Part shown: positions 43,227 through 51,758 of the stretch, in pieces
How positions within the stretch are numbered: position 1 is the first letter of the stretch
How the letters are laid out: each line of letters starts with the position of its first letter
Assembly (NCBI GenBank): GCA_019422065.1
Contig: JAHZEA010000004.1
Span: forward strand, 1-64,000
Reading direction: 5' to 3'
From: Lachnospiraceae bacterium
Lineage (GTDB): Bacteria > Bacillota > Clostridia > Lachnospirales > Anaerotignaceae
Length of the DNA: 64,000 nucleotides
The notes under the pieces: model-generated
Told to the model about the DNA's origin: nothing
The model's database searches: none
What the model saw: the letters and a program-made list of their open reading frames with translations, nothing else
Position numbers and translations under genes: made by a program

Positions 43227-43802
43227 TTGCTTAGTTTTTTAACATCAGAAAGAAAGCTTCAATCGGCTTTATCTTTGGAAAGATATATACACACAATGGG
43301 CGTTGTTAAAGAGGCAAAAAAACTTGCCAAAAGATATAATGCCGATGTTGAAAAAGCATCTTATGCGGCGCTGCTGCACGATTGCGCCAAGGACTATCCA
43401 AAAGACATGAAAATGCGTTTCTGCAAGGAATATCATATACCAGTAGATGATGTAATGGCGCAGAATGTAGACCTTGTTCATCAGTTTTTAGGCGCTGAGG
43501 TTGCCAAAAGAGAGTATTTGGTTGAAGACGAGGAAATACTTAATGCTATAAAGTATCATACAACAGGCAGACCGGATATGACACTGCTTGAGAAAATTAT
43601 TTTTATAGCTGACTATATAGAAGAAGGCCGCAAAAAGTTTGATACCCTTGATGAAGCCAGAAAACTTGCTTATGAGGATATTGATAAAACTATGGCTTTT
43701 ATACTTAAAAACACTATCGAATACGTTAAAGAAAAAAATAGAGCTTTGCATCCATTAAGTGTAGAAGCTCTTGAATATTATAAGAAATATCTGGAGGAGT
43801 AA
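43227..43802 (+). CDS. yqeK: HD-domain hydrolase YqeK (probable Ap4A hydrolase)
   Basis: The 191-residue HD-domain protein shows RYIHTMGVVKEAKKLA, AALLHDCAKDYP (the HD pair), HTTGRPDMTLLEKIIFIADYIEEGR and the late IEYVKEKNRALHPLSVEALEYY. YqeK homologues hydrolyse diadenosine tetraphosphate symmetrically. The start is TTG 43227 behind AAGGAG. rsfS begins 1 base after its stop codon. Confidence 0.93.
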   Translation: MLSFLTSERKLQSALSLERYIHTMGVVKEAKKLAKRYNADVEKASYAALLHDCAKDYPKDMKMRFCKEYHIPVDDVMAQNVDLVHQFLGAEVAKREYLVEDEEILNAIKYHTTGRPDMTLLEKIIFIADYIEEGRKKFDTLDEARKLAYEDIDKTMAFILKNTIEYVKEKNRALHPLSVEALEYYKKYLEE

Positions 43803-43803
43803 T

Positions 43804-44139
43804 ATGGATTATATTGATGCCGGAAGAATAGCAAAAGAGGCGTTGGAAGATAAAAAAGCTGAAGACATTAAGGTTCTTGATTTAAGGAATTTAAGCTCTG
43901 TTGCGGAGTGTTTTGTTATAGCAAGCGGAAACAACATAAATCAGCTTAAGGCAATGGCCGATAATGTGGAAGAAAAGCTGTACTTAAACGGTATAAGGCT
44001 TCATCATACAGAAGGTTATCAAAGCGGTTCTTGGGTTCTGCTGGACTTTAACGGCCTTGTGGTACACCTGTTTTTAAAAGACCAAAGAGAGTTTTACGAT
44101 TTGGACAGGGTTTGGGCCGATGCATCTGATATAGGTTAA
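43804..44139 (+). CDS. rsfS: Ribosomal silencing factor RsfS
   Basis: The 111-residue protein binds ribosomal protein L14 and blocks subunit joining when nutrients are low. Typical segments are AKEALEDKKAEDIKVLDLRNLSSVAECFVIASGNN, HHTEGYQSGSWVLLDFNGLVVHLF and REFYDLDRVWADA. ATG 43804 has GGAGGAG upstream; an ATG at 43771 inside yqeK is in frame but lacks a site. Confidence 0.95.
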   Translation: MDYIDAGRIAKEALEDKKAEDIKVLDLRNLSSVAECFVIASGNNINQLKAMADNVEEKLYLNGIRLHHTEGYQSGSWVLLDFNGLVVHLFLKDQREFYDLDRVWADASDIG

Positions 44140-44141
44140 TT

Positions 44142-44174
44142 AAAAAAGCGTGCCTTTTAAGGCACGCATATTTA
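44142..44174. terminator. Bidirectional terminator
   Basis: GCGTGCC-ttttaa-GGCACGC with six T residues on the minus strand and a T-rich tail on the plus strand. It serves rsfS and the converging S1 gene. Confidence 0.88.
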
Positions 44175-44192
44175 TATTTTTTAATGGCAGGC

Positions 44193-44642
44193 TTACTGTC
44201 TTTTGTTGGCGCGTTTATTAAGTCCGGCCTGTTTCTCGTTAGATTGTTTAAGGAATTCTTTCATTTTTTCCTCAAAGTCTGAAAGAGGGTTTGGTGCGGA
44301 CTGGCCGTGTATCTCACGGTTTTTGTTCTCGTAATTTGGTTTTGAGTCGCGCTGTTTATAGTTATTCTGGCGCTGAGGTGTTTCCGGTTTTGGAAGAGCG
44401 GCACGGATTGAAAGAGAAATTCTTTTTGTCTGTTCATCTATTGAAAGAACTTTAACTTTTACTACGTCGTTAACTTTAAGGTGCTCGTTAATATCTTTTA
44501 CGTAAGAATTAGCAACCTCCGAAATATGAACCAGACCTTGTTTTCCGTCGCCTAAAGCTACTATTGCGCCGAAATCTTTAATGCGTACTACTTTACCTTC
44601 TACAATGCTACCAACAGTTATTTGCTCTAATTGCTCTGACAT
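44193..44642 (-). CDS. S1 RNA-binding-domain protein (CvfD / YugI-like)
   Basis: The 149-residue protein has one S1 domain (about residues 8-80, with VGSIVEGKVVRIKDFGAIVALGDGKQGLVHISEV and KVKVLSIDEQTKRISLSIR) followed by a hydrophilic tail rich in Gln, Asn, Lys and Arg. Small S1 proteins of this type associate with ribosomes or act as post-transcriptional regulators in Gram-positive bacteria. Start ATG 44642 (minus) has TAGGAGTG upstream. It is divergent from the methyltransferase gene, sharing an AT-rich 126-base gap. Confidence 0.9.
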   Translation of the reverse strand: MSEQLEQITVGSIVEGKVVRIKDFGAIVALGDGKQGLVHISEVANSYVKDINEHLKVNDVVKVKVLSIDEQTKRISLSIRAALPKPETPQRQNNYKQRDSKPNYENKNREIHGQSAPNPLSDFEEKMKEFLKQSNEKQAGLNKRANKRQ

Positions 44643-44768
44643 TAATTGCTACACTCCTAATTAAAAATTTTAATACAAAGAAAATTATAGCATAACAAAA
44701 TTTAAAATACAATAAAATTACTGTTTAATAATACAGCATATTATTAAATTTAAGAAAGGAACTTTATA

Positions 44769-46130
44769 ATGCCTAAGAAAAACGACATAATAGAAGTTAA
44801 AATAAATTCTCTTGATTTCCCTAATAAAGGTAAAGGTGAGTTTGAAGATTACAAGGTTGTAGTAAAAGACACTTTGCCGGGACAAAGTGTTTTGGCTAAA
44901 ATAGCCAAAAAGAAAAACGGCGTAATAGAGGCAAGACTTAATGAGGTAATACAAAAGGCCGATTACGAAATTGAAAGCAAATGTCAGCATTTTGAAATAT
45001 GCGGCGGATGTTCTTACCAAAATATACCTATTGAAAACGAGAATAAAATTAAAGAAACTCAAGTTTTAAACCTTCTTGAAAAAGCCGGCATAAGCGGTTT
45101 TAAATACGAAGGCCTTGTGACTGCTCCGTGTATTGAAGGGTATAGAAATAAGTGCGAGTTCTCATTTGGCGATACCCAAAAAGGAGGAGCCCTTGCTCTT
45201 GGTATGAGAAAAAGACACAGTTATTACGAGGTTGTAAACCTTACAGACTGTAATATTATAGACAGCGACTATCTGTGTATTATAAAAAATACCGTAGAAT
45301 TTTTCAGAAACAGAAATGTTTCATTTTATCATAAAGCACGTCACGACGGTTGTTTAAGACATCTTGTTATAAGAAAAGGCGCTTATACGGGTGAAATACT
45401 TATTAACTTGATTACGGCAAATGATTTGGAATTTGACTTAAACGAATTTAAAGATATGCTTTTAAGCCTTGATTTGCAGGGAAGAATTTGTGCTATACTC
45501 CATACACAAAACGACTCTGTTGCTGATGTGGTTAAAAGTGATGAAACAAAAGTAATTTACGGACAGGATTATTTTACAGACAGGCTTTTTGGCTTAGAAT
45601 TTAAAATAACAGCTTTTTCGTTTTTCCAGACAAATACAAAAGGTGCCGAAACTTTGTATTCCATAGTTAAGGAATATGCAGGAGATGCAAGTGACAAAAC
45701 CGTATTTGACCTTTACTGCGGTACAGGTACAATAGGCCAGATAATGGCAGAAAAAAGCAGAAAAGTTATGGGAATTGAGCTTGTAGAAGAAGCTGTTGAG
45801 GCGGCAAATGAAAATGCCAAAAGAAACGGTATAACTAATTGCCAGTTTATTGCCGGTGATGTGCTTAAAAAAGTAGATGAGCTTAACGAAAAGCCGGATA
45901 TTATTATTGTTGACCCGCCAAGAGAAGGCATTCATCCTAAGGCAATAGAAAAAATAATTAATTTTGGAGCCGAAAGAATAGTTTATGTTTCCTGTAAGCC
46001 TTCATCACTTGCAAGGGATTTGGCTGTTTTTGAAGAAAAAGGATATAAAACAGTTAAAGTAAAATTATGCAATCAGTTTGCAAGAACAGTGCATATAGAA
46101 ACAGTGGTACTGCTCAGTCGTGAAAGCTAA
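44769..46130 (+). CDS. rlmCD: 23S rRNA (uracil-5-)-methyltransferase, RlmCD/RlmD type
   Basis: The 453-residue SAM-dependent enzyme has an N-terminal TRAM domain (about 1-60), a [4Fe-4S] cluster site (C72, C78, C81 in CQHFEICGGC and a later Cys in LTDCNIID), and the methyltransferase domain with DLYCGTGTIGQIMA, DPPREGIHPKA and VYVSCKPSSLARDL, the last carrying the nucleophilic Cys. In Gram-positive bacteria one enzyme methylates two uridines of 23S rRNA; which ones apply here cannot be read from the sequence. Start ATG 44769 follows AAGAAAGGAAC. Confidence 0.92.
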   Translation: MPKKNDIIEVKINSLDFPNKGKGEFEDYKVVVKDTLPGQSVLAKIAKKKNGVIEARLNEVIQKADYEIESKCQHFEICGGCSYQNIPIENENKIKETQVLNLLEKAGISGFKYEGLVTAPCIEGYRNKCEFSFGDTQKGGALALGMRKRHSYYEVVNLTDCNIIDSDYLCIIKNTVEFFRNRNVSFYHKARHDGCLRHLVIRKGAYTGEILINLITANDLEFDLNEFKDMLLSLDLQGRICAILHTQNDSVADVVKSDETKVIYGQDYFTDRLFGLEFKITAFSFFQTNTKGAETLYSIVKEYAGDASDKTVFDLYCGTGTIGQIMAEKSRKVMGIELVEEAVEAANENAKRNGITNCQFIAGDVLKKVDELNEKPDIIIVDPPREGIHPKAIEKIINFGAERIVYVSCKPSSLARDLAVFEEKGYKTVKVKLCNQFARTVHIETVVLLSRES

Positions 46131-46188
46131 AAAATAATGTTTTTGTTTATAAAAGTTTGAAACCTGCAAATGCCTTGAGGTGAGATTT

Positions 46189-47085
46189 ATGGCTTTGCCA
46201 AAGTATAATGAATTATATGTACCATTTTTAAAAGCTATAAGTGATGAAAAAATTCACTCGATTAAAGAGATAAAAGATTATATTTCAAGTTTTCTGAATA
46301 TTGGAGAATCTGAAATTCTGGAACGTCTACCAAGTGGAAACCAAACTATTTATGATAATCGAATTGGCTGGGCTAGAACATACTTAAAGAAAGCTGGATT
46401 GATTAATGCCACCCAAAGAGCACATTTTCAAATAACAAGTGAAGGTAAAAAGTTATTGGAAAGTGGTGTTGTAATTACTGATAAACTTTTAGCTGAAAAA
46501 TATCCGGATTTTGCAGCTTTCAAAGGAAGTAAAAAAGTTAGTGATAAGGCTTCAGAAAGTGTAAAAGAAGATGTAGTTGAAACACCACAGGAAACATTTG
46601 AACGTATTTATAAAACAATTAATGAGCAGTTAGCAGATGATTTGCTGACAGAAATTATGAACCAGCCAGCAGCATTTTTTGAAAACCTTGTAGTTGACTT
46701 GATGAGGGCTATGGGATATGGCGATGGCTTCGTAACTAAGATAAGTAGTGACGGCGGTGTTGATGGCATTATACATGAAGATAAATTGGGTTTTGACTTG
46801 ATTTACATACAAGCAAAAAGATGGGAGCCAAATATAGTAATTGGCAGACCTGAGATACAAAAATTTGCTGGAGCAATGATGGGGCCGCCTAAAGTTGAAA
46901 AGGGACTATTCATAACAACTGCAAAATATTCTCAGGGAGCAAAAGAGTTTGCAAATGCTCAGCATATAATACTTGTTGACGGACGAAAGCTTACAGAACT
47001 TATGATAGAATACGGACTTGGTGTTTCAACACAAAAAACATATCGCATTAAGCGTATCGACAGTGATTATTTTTCAGAAAATTAA
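46189..47085 (+). CDS. mrr: Mrr-family restriction endonuclease (modification-dependent type)
   Basis: The 298-residue protein has an N-terminal winged-helix Mrr_N-like domain (about 1-105) and the C-terminal Mrr_cat domain (about 150-290) with D192 in GGVDGI and Q208-A-K210 in IYIQAKRW, the PD-(D/E)xK variant of the family. Mrr enzymes cut DNA with foreign methylation and need no partner methyltransferase; none is nearby. ATG 46189 follows TTGAGGTGAGA; a GTG at 46180 lies inside that site. Leucine and glycine codons look less biased than in neighbouring core genes, so transfer is possible but untested. Confidence 0.93.
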   Translation: MALPKYNELYVPFLKAISDEKIHSIKEIKDYISSFLNIGESEILERLPSGNQTIYDNRIGWARTYLKKAGLINATQRAHFQITSEGKKLLESGVVITDKLLAEKYPDFAAFKGSKKVSDKASESVKEDVVETPQETFERIYKTINEQLADDLLTEIMNQPAAFFENLVVDLMRAMGYGDGFVTKISSDGGVDGIIHEDKLGFDLIYIQAKRWEPNIVIGRPEIQKFAGAMMGPPKVEKGLFITTAKYSQGAKEFANAQHIILVDGRKLTELMIEYGLGVSTQKTYRIKRIDSDYFSEN

Positions 47086-47136
47086 ATAAATTATGGTAAT
47101 AAATAGTATTAATTAGATTTTACAAGGGGCTTTATT

Positions 47137-47529
47137 ATGTTAACAGAAGATTATATTGATAATTTGCTGTGTTCGTTAATATCTGAGTATGGCCGTGCTA
47201 ATGGAAAGTTAACTGAAAAATTAGTTTATAAAGTTACTTCAAAACTGCCAACACAGTCTGTAAAAGCTGTGTTTGATGAAATAACTTATTTTCAAGCTTT
47301 AAAAGCCATTAATGAAGTTGGAAATATTATTAATCAAGATGATGATAAGCAAGAGTGTACTGCTGTTGTGTATTCAGGTGGATTAAATATGAATCCGGCA
47401 TTTGTTGCATTAAAGTCTGAAAGTGACAAAACGTATATTGCAGCTTTTGCAAAAGAGGGAATAATTAAACAGCATACAGCTCAAAAAGCTATAGATTTTA
47501 TTTTTAACACTATAAATAAAAACATTTAA
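47137..47529 (+). CDS. Hypothetical protein next to mrr
   Basis: The 130-residue protein has no signal peptide or membrane helix and I do not recognise a family. The first half is mostly helical (TEDYIDNLLCSLISEYGRANGKLTEKLVYKVTSKLP), with a beta-rich middle (ECTAVVYSGGLNMNPAFVALKS) and a final helix. It starts at ATG 47137 behind AAGGGGC, 51 bases after the mrr stop. It may be co-transcribed with mrr, but no functional link can be shown from sequence. Confidence 0.7.
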   Translation: MLTEDYIDNLLCSLISEYGRANGKLTEKLVYKVTSKLPTQSVKAVFDEITYFQALKAINEVGNIINQDDDKQECTAVVYSGGLNMNPAFVALKSESDKTYIAAFAKEGIIKQHTAQKAIDFIFNTINKNI

Positions 47530-47698
47530 TATATGCATGGAAAAATATTTTGACATAAATAAAAAACAGTAATGTTTAAACTTATAAAAATTTATAGATA
47601 AGGTACTATTAACCGGCAAGCAAATGGTTTATTATAATAAATAATTTGTTGTTATAGTTTTATTAAAAGTTTTGTAAGCAGTAGAATGGGGGAAACAT

Positions 47699-48709
47699 AT
47701 GCATGTTAAAGGAGAAAAAGAGCCCAGTAAGAATGAAATTATAAAACTTACAAGCTATATAGTGCATAAGCATTACTGCGAAAATGATGTTGAAAGCATA
47801 ATATCACTAATGGATGATGATATTATTTGGCATGGTGATGGAAAAGACGAATATGCCATAGGCGCTGAAAAATTAATAGATGTTTTTAAGAAGTTTAAAG
47901 GCAATATTCATAAGTGCAGTATTTCGGGTGAAGAGTATTATGTAATTGAAATTTCGCAAGGAGCATATTTGTGCAGTGGGCGTATGTTGATTAAAACAGA
48001 CAAATCTACTAATGTATATATTCATGTTAATCAAAGAATAACATTAGTTTTCCGCTGGAGTGGTAACGGTTTTAAATGCTGTTATGCTGATATTTCTAAT
48101 CCTTGTAAAAATATTGGGGTGGGTAGAGAAGATATAGAGTTTCCAATTAAAATGTCGTATTCAGACTACATATATTTAACTAAAAAAGTTGAAGAACAGC
48201 AAAAAAAGATTGAAGAACAGAAAAAGAAAATTGACGAGCAGGAGTATTTGCTTCAAAGTTTAATATATACCGATAGCCTGACAGGGTTAAATAACAGAAA
48301 TAAATTTGATTTGCTGCTTAACAGTGATTTTGATGAAAATTTATTAGTGCTGGGTATAGCTTATTTTGATTTAAACGGACTTAAAAGAGTAAATGATATT
48401 TTGGGCCACAGTGCAGGCGATAAGTTTATATGCCGTGCCGCTGAGCAAATACAAAAAGTCTTTTTTGGTAAAATATACCGTACAGGCGGAGATGAATTTG
48501 TAGTAATTGATGTTGATATGAATGAAACCGAGTTCCGCAATGCTGTGAATAGTGTAAAGAAACAGATGAAAGAAAATAATATCAGCTCTGCTGTAGGTAT
48601 TTCATGGAGAGACAAAAACTGTAACCTTAAAGAACAGGTGGAAGAAGCTGATTTTAATATGTATAAAGATAAAAGACATTTTTATGGTTCAAATAATATT
48701 GTTAAATAG
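47699..48709 (+). CDS. Diguanylate cyclase with an N-terminal NTF2/SnoaL-like domain
   Basis: The 336-residue protein has three parts. Residues ~12-145 resemble a SnoaL/NTF2-like cone (HYCENDVESIISLMDDDIIWHGDGKDE is a typical opening). Residues ~160-190 form a coiled coil (VEEQQKKIEEQKKKIDEQEYLL). Residues ~190-336 are a GGDEF domain with an intact active site (TGGDEF, 262-267) and the DSLTGLNNRNKF lead-in. It should make cyclic di-GMP under control of a ligand or protein bound by the front domain. No RxxD inhibitory site is obvious. No membrane segment, so it is cytosolic. ATG 47699 follows ATGGGGGAA. Confidence 0.87.
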   Translation: MHVKGEKEPSKNEIIKLTSYIVHKHYCENDVESIISLMDDDIIWHGDGKDEYAIGAEKLIDVFKKFKGNIHKCSISGEEYYVIEISQGAYLCSGRMLIKTDKSTNVYIHVNQRITLVFRWSGNGFKCCYADISNPCKNIGVGREDIEFPIKMSYSDYIYLTKKVEEQQKKIEEQKKKIDEQEYLLQSLIYTDSLTGLNNRNKFDLLLNSDFDENLLVLGIAYFDLNGLKRVNDILGHSAGDKFICRAAEQIQKVFFGKIYRTGGDEFVVIDVDMNETEFRNAVNSVKKQMKENNISSAVGISWRDKNCNLKEQVEEADFNMYKDKRHFYGSNNIVK

Positions 48710-48759
48710 TTCTATACATAAAAATTAAGTAAAACATAATATTAACGGCTTTAAAAACA

Positions 48760-48801
48760 AAGGACTTTGCTTTATTAATATTACTGGAGCAGAGTCTTTT
48801 T
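48760..48801 (+). terminator. Rho-independent terminator after the cyclase gene
   Basis: AAGGACTTTGCT pairs with AGCAGAGTCTTT (two wobbles) across a 16-base loop, followed by T residues. Confidence 0.85.
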
Positions 48802-48951
48802 GTATTTAATGGGATGTAGTGCTAAGGATAAATGTTTTATATATTATGACATAAATTTTGTTTGAAATTCAATCTATTTGTATAAGTTTAAATTGATGTT
48901 ATTAAAAAAGTTTGGATTAAATTATTAAATTTTATGAAAATTTGCAGAGCG

Positions 48952-48980
48952 TTGACAAATTTTTAGTTGAGTTTTATACT
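48952..48980 (+). promoter_or_regulatory. Strong sigma-A promoter of a secreted protein gene
   Basis: TTGACA (48952-48957), 17 bases, TATACT (48975-48980). Confidence 0.85.
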
Positions 48981-49029
48981 CGAATTAAATATATTAGTTT
49001 TATTTCTTATACGGCAGGGAGGAGTTGCT

Positions 49030-49719
49030 ATGAAATTTTCTACAAAAGCGGTTGTTGTAATAGGTGCTGTGGGTGTTATGGCAGGCAGTGCTATAGGTGC
49101 GCCTGTGCTTGAGGACGTTACTGCAAAGTTTAATGCTGGTATACGCTATACATTAAACGGTGAAGAAGTATTAGAAGGTACCGGCGGCCTTGTATATAAC
49201 GACAGGGTATATGTTCCTGTAAGAGCTGTATCTGAAATGTTAGGTGTTAAGGTTGATTATGATGACAGCGGAATTGTAATTTTAGAACAGGAAGTAAAAG
49301 AAGAAGCACAGCCGGATACAGAAGAAAAGGCTGAATTAGTAGAAAAAAGCACTGATATAAAGTTTAATGGCAAAGAATATGAATTTAAAGTTTCTGTTCC
49401 GACTGTTGTAGCTGAAAATGTAACACTTAAAACAAATGAAGAAGATAATAATACAGCATGCATGATTTATTTTGAAAAAGATAACAACACAGCTATAATC
49501 GGTACATATTCATTCTTTAAGGCTGATGAGTACGACGCAATGGACCCAACTCAAATGCCTGTTCCTACTGAAGTTTTAAGACTTGATGATGTTGTTATAG
49601 GCTTTAACGGACTTCAGGATATGCCTTTTGAAGAAAGCACTGGTTTAGTGCCTGTTATAGAGGAGTATCATAAGAATATAGGCGCTATGAATGAAACTGT
49701 TGTTTTGAATGTTAAATAA
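49030..49719 (+). CDS. Secreted protein with a copper-amine-oxidase-N-like stalk domain
   Basis: The 229-residue product starts with a signal-like segment (MKFSTKAVVVIGAVGVMAGSAIGAP) and a stalk-type domain (about 30-85) with LVYNDRVYVPVRAVSEMLGVKVDYD, the same repeat type as the 12815-14050 protein. An acidic linker and a beta-rich C-terminal domain follow, which I do not recognise. It is probably envelope-associated. ATG 49030 has GGGAGGAG upstream; an in-frame ATG at 48967 lies inside the promoter. Confidence 0.82.
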   Translation: MKFSTKAVVVIGAVGVMAGSAIGAPVLEDVTAKFNAGIRYTLNGEEVLEGTGGLVYNDRVYVPVRAVSEMLGVKVDYDDSGIVILEQEVKEEAQPDTEEKAELVEKSTDIKFNGKEYEFKVSVPTVVAENVTLKTNEEDNNTACMIYFEKDNNTAIIGTYSFFKADEYDAMDPTQMPVPTEVLRLDDVVIGFNGLQDMPFEESTGLVPVIEEYHKNIGAMNETVVLNVK

Positions 49720-49742
49720 TAAAAATAAGTATTTTAAACTAA

Positions 49743-49770
49743 GGCAGAGAATTTATCTCTGCCGTTTTTT
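49743..49770 (+). terminator. Rho-independent terminator
   Basis: GGCAGAGA-attta-TCTCTGCC followed by G and six T residues. Confidence 0.94.
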
Positions 49771-49841
49771 ATTGTTCGCCTTTTAATTATATAAAAATAG
49801 ATATATAATTCTATTAAAGTATATAAAAAGAGAGGTTTAAT

Positions 49842-51209
49842 ATGGAAATTCTACTTATTGTAATAATTATTCTGCTTTTGATAGAGCCGTTTATAATTAA
49901 GGCTTTTATTAAAAAATCATATAATAATGAAAATTTAAACAATGAAATTAAGTCTGTTAAAACCGATGTTGAAAACAGTAACAGTCTGCTCCGTAAAGAG
50001 CTGGGGGAAAGTGTTAATATTTCAATTAAAACTTTAGGCGGCATATTAAGCGAAAACCAAAAGGATTATGCCGACACACAGCTTACAAACATTAAATTAA
50101 ATGGTGAAAATACATTAAGGCAGATGAAAAGCATACATGACGCTATGGCTTCTCAAATGCGCCAGATGAACAGTACAATTGAGGAGAGGCTTAAAACAAC
50201 AGCTGTTGAAAATGAGAACAAACTGGAAAGCATAAGAAAGACTGTTGAGCAAAAGCTTACATATATTCAAGAGGACAACAACAAAAAACTGGATGAGATG
50301 CGTAATGTTGTTGATGAAAAATTACAAAAAACACTTGAAGAAAGAATTTCAAAATCATTTGAGCTTGTAAGCACACAGCTGGAGCAGGTATATAAAGGCC
50401 TTGGTGAAATGCGTTCCCTTGCAACCGGCGTAGGAGATTTAAAAAAGGTGCTTTCTAATGTAAAAACAAGAGGTATACTGGGTGAAATACAGCTGGGAGC
50501 AATACTGGAAGAAATAATGTCTCCGGAACAATACGAAGTAAATGTTGTAACTAAAAAAGGCAGTAAAAACCCGGTAGAGTACGCAATTAAACTGCCGTCT
50601 GATGACGGAAAAGGTGTTTATCTGCCTATTGACTCCAAATTCCCTTCAGACGCTTATGTTAATTTAACAGATGCTTATGAAACAGGTGACAAAAGTCAGA
50701 TAAATGAGGCGGCAAAATTACTTACATTAAGAATAAAATCCTTTGCCAAAGATATAAGTGAAAAATATATAGACCCGCCATATACAACAGACTTTGCTAT
50801 TATGTTTCTGCCTTTTGAGGGACTTTATGCCGAGGTTGTTAAAATGGGTCTGGTGGAAGACTTGCAGAGAATGTATAAAATAAATATTGCCGGGCCAAGT
50901 ACAATGGCGGCACTTCTTAACAGCCTGCAAATGGGATTTAGGACATTTGCAATTCAAAAGCGAAGCAGTGAGGTTTGGGAAGTTCTTGGAGCCGTTAAAA
51001 CAGAGTTTAACAAATTTGGAGATGTTCTGGAAAAAACTCAAAAACGCCTTGAAGAAGCCAACAGCGAGCTGGACAAGCTGGTAGGTGTTAGAACAAGACA
51101 GATACAGCGTAAGCTTAAAAGTGTTGAAAGCTTAAGCACTGATATGTCTGAGAGAATGTTTATTGATGTAAGTAAGGATATAATATCAGACGAGGAAAAA
51201 GAATATTAA
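49842..51209 (+). CDS. rmuC: DNA recombination protein RmuC
   Basis: The 455-residue protein has a single N-terminal membrane helix (about 3-20), a long coiled coil (about 25-190) and the RmuC nuclease-like domain (about 190-420) with TRGILGEIQLGAILEEIMSPEQYEVN, LPIDSKFP and FLPFEGLYAEVV. RmuC homologues limit inversions at short inverted repeats and are predicted PD-(D/E)xK nucleases. Start ATG 49842 follows AGAGAGG. Single-gene unit. Confidence 0.95.
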   Translation: MEILLIVIIILLLIEPFIIKAFIKKSYNNENLNNEIKSVKTDVENSNSLLRKELGESVNISIKTLGGILSENQKDYADTQLTNIKLNGENTLRQMKSIHDAMASQMRQMNSTIEERLKTTAVENENKLESIRKTVEQKLTYIQEDNNKKLDEMRNVVDEKLQKTLEERISKSFELVSTQLEQVYKGLGEMRSLATGVGDLKKVLSNVKTRGILGEIQLGAILEEIMSPEQYEVNVVTKKGSKNPVEYAIKLPSDDGKGVYLPIDSKFPSDAYVNLTDAYETGDKSQINEAAKLLTLRIKSFAKDISEKYIDPPYTTDFAIMFLPFEGLYAEVVKMGLVEDLQRMYKINIAGPSTMAALLNSLQMGFRTFAIQKRSSEVWEVLGAVKTEFNKFGDVLEKTQKRLEEANSELDKLVGVRTRQIQRKLKSVESLSTDMSERMFIDVSKDIISDEEKEY

Positions 51210-51232
51210 GTATATAATTATTTAAAGTTATT

Positions 51233-51273
51233 TAAAGCGTAAATAGTTGTTTTCAGCTTATTTACGCTTTTTT
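51233..51273 (+). terminator. Rho-independent terminator after rmuC
   Basis: AAAGCGTAAATA pairs with TATTTACGCTTT across a 13-base loop and ends in T residues. Confidence 0.93.
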
Positions 51274-51331
51274 ATTTAATAACAAATAAAATAAAAATAT
51301 TTACTGTTTTATTACAAACAACTGGAATAAA

Positions 51332-51373
51332 TTGACATACATAGATAGTCTATGTATAATTATTATACATAGA
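51332..51373 (+). promoter_or_regulatory. padR promoter with built-in palindromic operator
   Basis: TTGACA (51332-51337), 17 bases, TATAAT (51355-51360) is a perfect consensus promoter. The spacer is filled by ATACATAGA (51337-51345), TAG, TCTATGTAT (51349-51357), a perfect inverted repeat that overlaps both boxes. A third half-site, ATACATAGA, lies at 51365-51373 over the expected transcription start. The position is ideal for autorepression by the PadR protein encoded directly downstream; PadR sites often contain ATGT and ACAT halves. Confidence 0.82.
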
Positions 51374-51413
51374 ACATCTAAGTATATTTAAAACTTTTAA
51401 AGGGGGCATTTAT

Positions 51414-51758
51414 ATGGATATTGATAAAGGCCTTTTAGGCGGAAGCACTGTTTTAATGCTTTTATCACTTATAGAGCAAAAAGACTGCTACGGATATGAA
51501 ATAATTAAAGAGCTTAAAGAAAGAAGCGAGAATGTTTTTGAATTTAAAGAAGGAACGCTTTATCCTGTTCTGCACAAAATGGAAAATGCCGGCCTTTTAA
51601 AATCTTACCGTAAAGAAGCTGAAAACGGCAAAGAAAGAAAATATTATTCCATAACAGCATTAGGTGTAAAAAAGCTTTCGGAAGAAAAAAAGCAGTGGGA
51701 GGTGTTCTCTCTTTCGGTTAACAAAGTGATTGGGGGTAAGAGCCATGCCTTTGCCTGA
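51414..51758 (+). CDS. PadR-family transcriptional repressor
   Basis: The 114-residue winged-helix regulator has LLGGSTVLMLLSLIEQKDCYGYEIIKEL, the signature FKEGTLYPVLHKMENAGLLKSYRKE and ERKYYSITALGVKKLSEEK, all typical of small PadR proteins. It probably represses its own operon through the palindrome in its promoter. Start ATG 51414 follows AAAGGGGGC. The end overlaps the next gene by 14 bases. Confidence 0.95.
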   Translation: MDIDKGLLGGSTVLMLLSLIEQKDCYGYEIIKELKERSENVFEFKEGTLYPVLHKMENAGLLKSYRKEAENGKERKYYSITALGVKKLSEEKKQWEVFSLSVNKVIGGKSHAFA

